Shown: piece after piece, positions 19,846-26,936 of the stretch
How positions within the stretch are numbered: the stretch's first letter is position 1
Layout of the letters: each line of letters begins with the position of its first letter
From: Rhizophagus sp. LPA8_4_AMF
Taxonomy: Eukaryota; Glomeromycota; Glomeromycetes; Glomerales; Glomeraceae
Direction: 5' to 3'
Length of the DNA: 26,936 nucleotides
Assembly (NCBI GenBank): GCA_021464525.1
Contig: JADRCO010000754.1
Span: forward strand, 1-26,936
Translations under genes and position numbers: made by a program
The notes under the pieces: model-generated
Told to the model about the DNA's origin: nothing
Database searches by the model: none
What the model saw: only the letters and a program-made list of their open reading frames with translations

Positions 19846-20085
19846 ATGTTTCATGGTATTTATGTCAACAAGTATGTATATGGCGGCTTGGAAAATTCGG
19901 AAGAATATACACTCCTTCCGGATGTGGATGTTGTTCCTTTCTTATTTTATTTATTCAAAAAAAAGGGATTTTTGTTACACAGAGGGTCGAGTATCGAGCC
20001 TTTGTTATTTAAATACGAGAATTCAAGAAATAATTTTGCTCTGATGTACGTTCTTCTTTCATATATCATAAAAATTTTCGATTAA
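19846..20085 (+). CDS. Hypothetical 79-codon frame just upstream of paralog B
   Basis: The frame includes GGLENSEEYTLLPDVDVVPF, LFKKKGFLLHRGSSIEPLLF and KYENSRNNFALMYVLLSYII, ending 44 bases before the ATG of gene B. Codon content is less AT-biased than in the flanks. Two other + strand frames overlap it, and this one looks the most protein-like. It could be a small gene, an upstream open frame in a long leader of gene B, or a decayed fragment. No family is recognised. Confidence 0.3.
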   Translation: MFHGIYVNKYVYGGLENSEEYTLLPDVDVVPFLFYLFKKKGFLLHRGSSIEPLLFKYENSRNNFALMYVLLSYIIKIFD

Positions 20086-20129
20086 TAAATTACAAGTAAA
20101 GAAAAATTGCATATAAAAAATAATACAAT

Positions 20130-21205
20130 ATGCAATACCTTCAAAACTTTGAATATGAAATTAAAATAATTATCTTCAAATATGTCGATTATCCTCTGAA
20201 TTTGACATCAACTTGTCGAAATTGGTCCGTCATCGCGAAGGACTCTTACGCTAAAACTAAATGGTTGATAGAACATCATGGAAGAGAACATGCCTTATTT
20301 CATGCTGTAAGATTAGGTGTTACATTTATTGACATGACGATGTGTCAATCTTTAATTGAAAGAAAAATAATATCATCGAGACATTTTATTCAAATATTGT
20401 TAAAACATTTTAGAATGCATAACCAAAGATTAATTGAATTTAGTATAAAACATCATAATTTTAATCAATTTGACGCTGATAAAAATCATTCTTTTCAACA
20501 AAAAATCCAATCATCCTGGACGAGAAATTTAATTATATTCGCATTTAATTATTTATTAAATAATGAAAGGCAATTATCTTATGCCGAGAAAAATTTACCT
20601 TCAAAAGATATGAAGCTAACCAATCCTCGTGTTAATAATGATTCTGCTGGAATATTAAAAAATAATAACCTGAAAGACACCAAAGGGTTTATAAATAAAT
20701 TCATTACACTTTCATCAAAGTCTCCACTTCATTTGGATTTTAATAGCGTTTCTTTTATTCACCAACCATTATTAATTCCCGATAAATATTTATCATCAAA
20801 GAAGTTTGATGCGATAAAATTTCTTGATTTTTTACAACAAAATATTTTCTTAAGGTATATAATGAATCTCGTTTTTTTTAATTTTCAATATTCTAATATA
20901 TGGAAATATCTTCAAACAGGCCTTTGACCGTTTTACCTCTTCTCATTAATAACGTTGGAACATTTAGAATACGACCTTTATCGAGAAATGTTAGTCAAAG
21001 AAGACGGGACCGAGTTACAAGACAACAAAACACGAATAGAATATATAAAACATATAGAAGACGTAGAAGACGTGCGCAGTTTAATGAACTAATCAACAAC
21101 GAGGACACATTGAACACAATTGCCAACCTTCCTCGACAGGCTTCAAATAATCCATTAATACACGAGTTTTTTAACGGAACTACGTTCTACTGCAATACGT
21201 ACTAA
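20130..21205 (+). CDS. F-box-like protein, tandem paralog B (two exons)
   Basis: This is a 336-residue protein from exons 20130-20854 and 20920-21205. The 65-nt intron has a GTATAT donor, a CTAAT branch-like sequence and an AACAG acceptor. The junction is phase 2 (AG|G). Residues 10-45 are F-box-like: EIKIIIFKYV, DYPLNL, CRNWSVIAKDSY and Trp45. The following ALFHAVRLGVTFIDM and CQSLIERK blocks are shared with gene C. Exon 2 carries six Arg in a row (288-293), a plausible nuclear-localisation or nucleic-acid-binding patch, and FFNG at 325-328 with a short YCNTY extension. The retained intron would stay open and then end at 20927 in another frame, giving 265 residues without the basic tail. An SCF adaptor role is inferred from the motif only. 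Confidence 0.82.
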
Positions 21206-21957
21206 GATATAAGATTATTATACCAAGATTAATTATTTATGCATTCTTAAGATTTATGATTATTGAACTTATGCGGTTAAGCAGAAAAACATGTGAACTT
21301 ACAGTAGCAAAAAAATAAATAATAATAATAATAATTATGCCTCCAAAATAAATTTATGAATTATAATATTATTGTTATTGATATTATGTGATAGTTTTTT
21401 GCATATAAAAATTAAATTCTGGTTTGATAATCAGTGGTGGATTATTAGATTAAAGTGTTTGTTTGCTTATTGTTACAAATATAATTTAAAAATTTGTTTG
21501 TTTTTTTACTTTCTTTAAATAAATTTGACAGCCTTCATTCTGTATCTATAAAAAGATTAAAGTTTTTTACACTTGTATATTTTTATAAATTTGTGCTAAC
21601 AAAAAATACCCCTAATTTAATTTTAGAAAGGTTACCATTTATTAAAAGAATACATAACTTTAAAATATGCATAACGCATGTTTCGCAAATTTAAAATTAA
21701 ATTAAATTATCGACACAAAGGTATAAAAATAATTATCATATCGTATTCTTTCCAATAAGCCCTATTTTTAATGTATAATTTAAGTATATTAAATTATAAT
21801 TTAATGTATGAAGATCATTGCATCGAAAATTTCCAAAGAAATAAAAAAAAAATTTATTATAATTTTTGTGCGATCTACAAATAATTGAATTTCGGGTGAC
21901 GCTACAGGTTTCTTGATTTTTAGATATCTAGATAGTTAAAATTGATTTCATGGATAC
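21206..21957. other. AT-rich spacer downstream of paralog B
   Basis: AAT-type microsatellite near 21318-21335. No gene is supported. Confidence 0.4.
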
Positions 21958-22107
21958 TTGGCAAATTTTTATGCCGAGAGTTGCGGTTGTCGGCAAATTG
22001 AAAATTAACGAACACATGATTTAGCTAATCTCACGTGACACCATTTTGATTCAAAATGTAAATTGATTGGCTACCGACAACTCGACAACTTGGCAAAAAT
22101 TGCCGTG
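21958..22107. mobile_element. MITE of about 150 bp with imperfect terminal inverted repeats
   Basis: The left arm, TTGGCAAATTTTTATGCCGA followed by GTTGTCGGCAA, is mirrored by a right arm containing ACCGACAACTC and CTTGGCAAAAATTGCC, over about 45 bases with small gaps. The centre holds TCACGTGACACCATTTTG, related to 4528-4557. There is no reading frame of its own. Confidence 0.5.
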
Positions 22108-23032
22108 TCCCGTACATTATGTAACAATCCACAAGAGTCACTACCAAAGGTTAAATTATTGCCGATATTTTGTATCTTTTTAGTTACACACCAGAATCCA
22201 AACAACATGTGTATCACTTTACATAACTTGGCATTATCCAATTAAGAAGAATTTACACATTCTATGAAAACTCTAACTTATTACCTCTTTATGTTTCTGC
22301 TTGAGTTCCGTCACAACATGTCAATGTCATATCGGTAGAATTCGTCCCGTTAAAGTTCATCGGATATCGGATAGTAATTTTGTTAGATACTTAATGAGTC
22401 AATTGGCGTATTTTTATCAATTTTTAAGTGTTTGTAAACTCACTATGTAAATTATTTTGTAAATCTGTAAAATATAAAAAATAAATAACAGATAAACAAA
22501 GAAATTTTTTAAATTTTGGTTGCACAAACGCTAAACATTGACCAATTTTAATTTTAATGATCACATCATGCATTGAATTAGCATTTTTGGCGTAAATACA
22601 TTAACGTCGACGCCAGAGTTGGCGTCGATGTCGATCACGCTCGTGGCTAACATGGCTGTGTTTAACTGTTTGGTTATTTTAATTGGCACAGTAGGATCCA
22701 GACTGTTTTAGATCGCCACTAACAATGATTTAAGTCGAATTTTTAGATATACAAGGAAAAAAAAGTTAATATATAACATTTTTTTAAAAACTCCGATCTG
22801 TTACAACTTATCCCTGATATGTTTCGGAGTTCGTTATTTTTTTCAAAGCCACACTATAATTTTATTTACAATATATATTTCTAATTTAATAATGTTGGTA
22901 TTACTCTAACCTTTTTTTATTTAAACCCTCTATAAACCCTGAAAATCGAAAATTCCACAAGACACAAAATTATTACATCATTTTTTCCTTCGGTATTTAC
23001 ATGAATATATTACAAGCTTTAAATCATCACAA
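22108..23032. other. Spacer upstream of paralog C
   Basis: It contains a perfect 9-bp stem hairpin, TCGACGCCA-GAGT-TGGCGTCGA (22607-22628). A TATAAA at 22931-22936, about 97 bases before the ATG of gene C, is a possible core promoter element. No gene is supported. Confidence 0.4.
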
Positions 23033-24054
23033 ATGAAATATTCTCAAAGTTTTGAAAATTTTGTGAATGAAATTAAGATAAATATTTTTAAATATGTTAA
23101 ACATCCTCTGAACTTGGCTTTAACTTGTCGAAATTGGTCCGTTATTGCTAAAGATCCTTATGCTAAAATTGAATGGTTGTTAGAACATTACGGAGAAGAA
23201 AATGCTTTATTCCATGTTGTAAGATTGGGCATCACTTTTATTGATATGTCATTATGTCAATCTTTAATCGAAAGAAAAGTAATGACATCTAGATATTTTA
23301 TTCAAATATTATTAAACCATTTTAGGGTATATAATCAGAAATTGATTGAACTTAGAATAAAGCATAACTTTAACAAATTTGGCGCTAATGACAATTATTA
23401 CTTTCAACAAACAAATAATCCATCTTGGGCAAGAAATTTGCTTATATTTATATTCACTTATTTATTAAATGAAAGACAATCAACTAATGCTAAGAAATAT
23501 TTACTTTCAAATGATATGGAATCATTTTACCCTCGCATCAGTAATGCTTTTGCTGAGATGTTAAGAAATAATTTAAAAGAAATCGAAGATTTGTTAAATA
23601 AACTCATCTCAAAGTCATCACTCCTGTTGGATTATAACAATGCTTATTCATTAAAAAATAAGTTTGATGCAATAAAGTATTTTGATTCTTTACAAGAAGA
23701 AAGTTTAATAAAGTAAGTTATAAATAAAATACTTATAATTTTTAATTGTATATAGTAGTATAATTAACAAATGATGTTTTTTTCTTAAATAGGCCTTTAA
23801 CTATTTTGCCTCTTTTCGTTAATAATGTTGGAATATTTAAAGTGCAAACTTCTTCAAGAAATTTTAATCAAAGAATACGAGATCAACTTACAAGACAAAA
23901 CACGAATAGAATATATAAAATATATAGAAGACGTAGAAGACGTCCTCAATTTAATGAACACGAAACAACATTGAACATAATTGTCAATCTTTCCCAACAA
24001 ACTTCAAATGATCCGTTGGTACATCAGTTTTTCAACGGCTCTCCATTTGTTTAA
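23033..24054 (+). CDS. F-box-like protein, tandem paralog C (two exons)
   Basis: This is a 313-residue protein from exons 23033-23712 and 23793-24054. The 80-nt intron has a consensus GTAAGT donor, an ATTAAC branch-like site and a TTTCTTAAATAG acceptor. The junction is phase 2 (AA|G). An unspliced read hits TAA at the junction. Residues 13-48 give the clearest F-box match in the window: EIKINIFKYV, HPLNLALTCRNWSVIAKDPY and Trp48. The middle region aligns with gene B through SLIERK, RYFIQILLNHFR and LIFIFTYLLNER. Exon 2 has six Arg (272-277), QNTNRIYKIY just before them and FFNGSPFV at the end. Gene B lies 1.8 kb upstream in the same orientation, as expected for tandem duplicates. Substrate-binding repeats are absent, so any ubiquitin-ligase role is inferred. 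Confidence 0.83.
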
Positions 24055-24127
24055 CTAAAGGTAAAATGACCATAGAAAATTAATTTTCAATCTTATCGCA
24101 TCGTTATATCAACTGAAGTCAATTAGA

Positions 24128-24300
24128 TACAGTCAGATCTTCATATCACCCTCTATATAAGAACGCCTCCTTATAAGCACCTATCTTTGCTTAAACTACT
24201 TATTATTTTATTAATAAATTGACTCCTATATAGCCACAACTCTAATATAATCACTGTTTTTTTACTGAACCAATTAGGTGAATATATAGAGGTCTACTAA
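24128..24300. mobile_element. pogo/Tc1-like MITE
   Basis: The left end is TACAGTCAGATCTTCATATC. The inverse of the right end reads TTAGTAGACCTCTATATATT. Both run into CACC and repeated CTATATAA-type blocks (CTCTATATAAGAACG, CTTATAAGCACC, CTATATAGCCAC), as in pogo-type ends. TA flanks are present. There is no transposase frame. The superfamily is inferred from this style of ends. Confidence 0.48.
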
Positions 24301-24912
24301 TAAAGGTTTATACAAAATTAATTATATTTGCTCAAATTTTTATATAATTTTTCTTTGGCTTAAAGAGTAATTTTTCGAGGGTTAACGTGAATTAATCGTC
24401 CAATACTAGTGATTCGAATCTTTCTAACAAACTGAACATTTGTGCAAAACTCGCAAAAATTATCGTATATATATATATAAAATAAGACATTATAATAAAA
24501 CAAGTAAATTAATCTCTGAAGCACTTTTATTAGTGATAATTACAATTAAAAGTATTCGATAATAGCCTGAATTCCATTATTTTTTTAAACTCGATAAATG
24601 GTCGGTAATCTAAAAGTAAAAAAATATATGAATTCTAATTAAATTAAAAATTCACGAATTATATGATACTAAAAATAATTATTTAATTCATTATTATTCT
24701 GAGTGCATATAATACACATTTTGCGAGTCGGCGTCAATCAATAAAAAAAAATCTGAATTTTTTGTGACTCAAGTGCACGTGATCTGGAATGCTGGCCCAG
24801 AACTATCGTAACGTCAGTCGTAGTTGGTCAAAATTACAAAACTTACAATTTTGGCATGATTAATAGTATGTATAAAAGTATACAAGTGAAAAAAATCTTA
24901 CCTTCTTATTAG
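24301..24912. other. AT-rich spacer
   Basis: TA microsatellite near 24462-24479, and ACACATTTTGCGAGTCGG near 24716 matching a segment near 12713. No gene is supported. Confidence 0.4.
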
Positions 24913-25196
24913 TCCGAAGGACTATATATTATTGCGAAAGGTGATGCAAAAGTTACATTATTAGTAAAATATCAACTCATGCAGCCATATGCGATATCTG
25001 TTTGTCTTGCATATTTTACAAAAGTTACGCCATTGCTACATTCTAAGTAGACGGAATCAGAAACGGTACTTCGGATTGTATAACGGTTCCGCTTCTTAAT
25101 GGATACAAAGTGATGGCTGTCAAATCTATTTTAGGAAGAAACGAACTAAAGATATTAGTAACGATGAACAAACAAACAATCATGAAACTTAATTAA
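24913..25196 (+). pseudogene. PCNA-like C-terminal fragment, frameshifted
   Basis: Two overlapping + strand frames together resemble the last third of PCNA, the DNA-polymerase sliding clamp. Frame 1 (24913-25050) reads EGLYIIAKGDAKVTLL, then LMQPYAISVCLAYFTKVTPL, and stops at TAG. This parallels the PCNA order EG..F.A.GD....VTL, then M..P......YF.KATPL. Frame 2 (25047-25196) reads CITVPLLNGYKVMAVKSILG, recalling the VPLLVEYKVADMG stretch of PCNA, and ends MKLN-TAA. The one-base frame change and the missing first two thirds mean no functional clamp is encoded. It may be a decayed duplicate or retrocopy. No intron, poly-A tail or target duplication was identified. The match is from memory of the family, not a search. 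Confidence 0.5.
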
Positions 25197-25666
25197 TAAA
25201 ATTTTAATTATAAATGATTACAAAGTACATAAAACTAATTATTTTTGGTTAAGATTATAAAAGGTAAAATAGATAACTTTGATATATGCAAAAACCAAAT
25301 AAAACAACTTATTTAAATTATAAGCATAATGAATTTATAATCAATATCATATTTTTCAAAGTAATTATAAATATCTCTAAATGGTTTCTTTTTTGGTAAT
25401 ATTTAATTATTTTTTTTTTTGAAGATTATGAAGATATTATTCATTTTAACCATTTTTAAAAATCGTACCGGAACCGTCGGACCGGGTTAACAATCAAAAA
25501 AAAAATTGTATCCAAACGTTTAGATAATAAATTTTTTTTTTGCATATTATTGGCGAAAAATTAAAATTCACTAATATGACTAAAAACTGGTTCATCGGTA
25601 AAGAGATCGGCAAACTGCATTTTTAATTAGTAAATACATTTATATGTGATACACCAGATAGTAATT
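25197..25666. other. AT-rich spacer
   Basis: No feature beyond homopolymer runs near 25410, 25500 and 25530. Confidence 0.4.
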
Positions 25667-25813
25667 AAAGTTCAAGAAAGTTGCATAGCATTGAGTTCCC
25701 CGAACTTAACGGTATATTCCATTGTATATTCAGATTACAAAGTTCAAAGAAAGTTGCATAGCATATATAGAGTTCCCGACTTGACATACATCTCGGTGTA
25801 TATTTGGAATACA
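25667..25813 (+). repeat. Two tandem copies of a unit of about 73 bp
   Basis: Copies at 25667 and 25739 each start AAAGTTCAA(A)GAAAGTTGCATAGCAT, continue GAGTTCCC and GACTT/GAACTT, and end GTATATT..GATTACA or a close variant. They differ by small insertions. Confidence 0.6.
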
Positions 25814-26887
25814 AGTATATACTGAAACTAGTATTGCGTCAGTCGGTATCATGTATCATATGTATTTTGCATATGAATTATTAAGAATGGTTTCTTTTCC
25901 GTATATTTATGTTCTCATTCTTCTGATTTGTTTACATTATTAATTTACTGTTATTATCTCCGTTTTTCACGGAGCTAAGTATTGTATACAGAGAACTAAC
26001 TGAATGAACGAAAAATAATATTTACAAAACAATTTCCATATTTTTTTCAAATTATGTTGAAAAATGGCAATAACATACTTCATTATAAAGCAATTAAACC
26101 GTTTTGGAGATGTTTTGAAACTTTTAATTATAACTAAACAATCAAATTTACGATATTTTCTTTGTATAAATGTATAAATATGTAAACTTTTTTACTTTTT
26201 TCCGAACATTGCATAATTTAAGAGAACAAAAGTTCATTTAAATTAGAAAAAGAACATAAAAGATATTTAACTCGCTCGTCAACGTATATTCAGCTATTTG
26301 GTGTCACAAAATTAAATCGATTGTCCATTTCTTTCATAGTTTGCTTAAAATGGTTATATTTTAGTACTAGTATACGCCTGTGCGGACGAATTTATTATAT
26401 AACTTCCGATTAATATTTTCGGATAATAACACCGGAAATTCTGTTTCATTAAATTGTCAACAAAAAAACTTACTTTTTCAAACAAACAAACGAGTAATAC
26501 AAAGAAACAAAGGAAAGAAGTTAAATTATAATAAAAATTAATAATAATTGAAATCATAACGAAGAAAAATTTACCTCATTAATGAAAATAAAAACAGATG
26601 CATAAATAGAAAATTCATAAATAGAATATATTTTTTCTTATGAAAGGAAAAAGGAAATTCTTTAATTTTTTTTTCACTAGTACGCAAAACTGGAAATTTT
26701 TTTTTATTACGTAAGATCAAAAAAAGGTTTTCCTTGTGCTCAAAAAACAGATTATATATTAGGATATTTTAAAATGAAGTTATTAAAAATAGTAGACCTA
26801 CCTGTTTATTTTATTGCTCATTTTATTAATGCATCTCTGTTTACAAACAATGAAATCTTACTATTAATGGGAATTTAACTGCCCGCG
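25814..26887. other. AT-rich intergenic stretch
   Basis: No gene is supported. A 67-codon - strand frame at 26354-26557 looks like chance translation of AT-rich DNA. Confidence 0.4.
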
Positions 26888-26936
26888 TTTTTTTTTTTTG
26901 ACGGAGTCATTTTTTTTTTTTTTTTTTTTTTTTTTT
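26888..26936. repeat. T homopolymers at the right edge
   Basis: A run of 12 T, then GACGGAGTCA, then 27 T to the last base. This could be an assembly end at a homopolymer, or the poly-A tail of an inserted retrocopy lying on the - strand. Confidence 0.6.

Noticed and set aside
22063..22245. 60-codon + strand frame
   Set aside because: It begins inside a MITE arm and has no protein-like features beyond it.
24461..24479. TA microsatellite as a possible regulatory site
   Set aside because: Simple repeats are common in this AT-rich window, and nothing nearby suggests function.
26888..26936. GACTCCGTC next to an A run on the - strand, reminiscent of a primate Alu tail
   Set aside because: Only about ten bases match, and no other Alu sequence precedes it.

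Overview
The window looks like nuclear DNA of a eukaryote and most resembles an arbuscular mycorrhizal fungus (Glomeromycotina, Rhizophagus-like). That assignment is an inference. It rests on the very high A+T content, short GT-AG introns, a tandem family of small F-box-like genes, a small secreted protein with a Kex2-type KR site, and dense non-autonomous DNA transposons with no transposase. There is no bacterial-style operon structure. No function is well established for any gene here.

The best-supported genes are three paralogs on the + strand: A (3014-4018), B (20130-21205) and C (23033-24054). Each has two exons. Exon 1 encodes an F-box-like N-terminus and a helical middle. Exon 2 encodes an Arg-rich segment and a conserved C-terminal FFNG box. 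All three introns are in phase 2 at the same place in the protein. Three decayed relatives lie among them: an exon-1 relic (4677-4946, +), an exon-2-only copy on the - strand (6002-6241), and an exon-2-only copy on the + strand (16166-16451) that may still be expressed. The window is therefore a tandem F-box-like cluster undergoing gene birth and death.

The other convincing gene is 8470-8793 (-). It encodes a 107-residue secreted, Thr/Ser/Asp-rich protein with a collagen-like Gly-Gly-Pro tail. Its upstream region carries two copies of a hairpin-forming unit.

The rest is AT-rich intergenic DNA rich in small inverted-repeat elements. They include a mariner-like MITE at the left edge, three copies of a family whose ends read CCCTRTAAAAAATTT, a hAT-like MITE with an 8-bp target duplication (10708-11013), a 970-bp long-terminal-inverted-repeat element with an internal tRNA-like (SINE-type) sequence (11571-12540), a 150-bp MITE (21958-22107) and a pogo-like MITE (24128-24300). 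Several decayed coding segments are visible. The most recognisable is a frameshifted fragment resembling the PCNA C-terminus (24913-25196, +). A possible HMG-box relic (14382-14837, +) and a set of unassigned coding-like segments on the - strand (598-2535) are less certain. I found no credible tRNA gene, rRNA, CRISPR array or operon. The right edge ends in a long T run, as often seen at a contig end.
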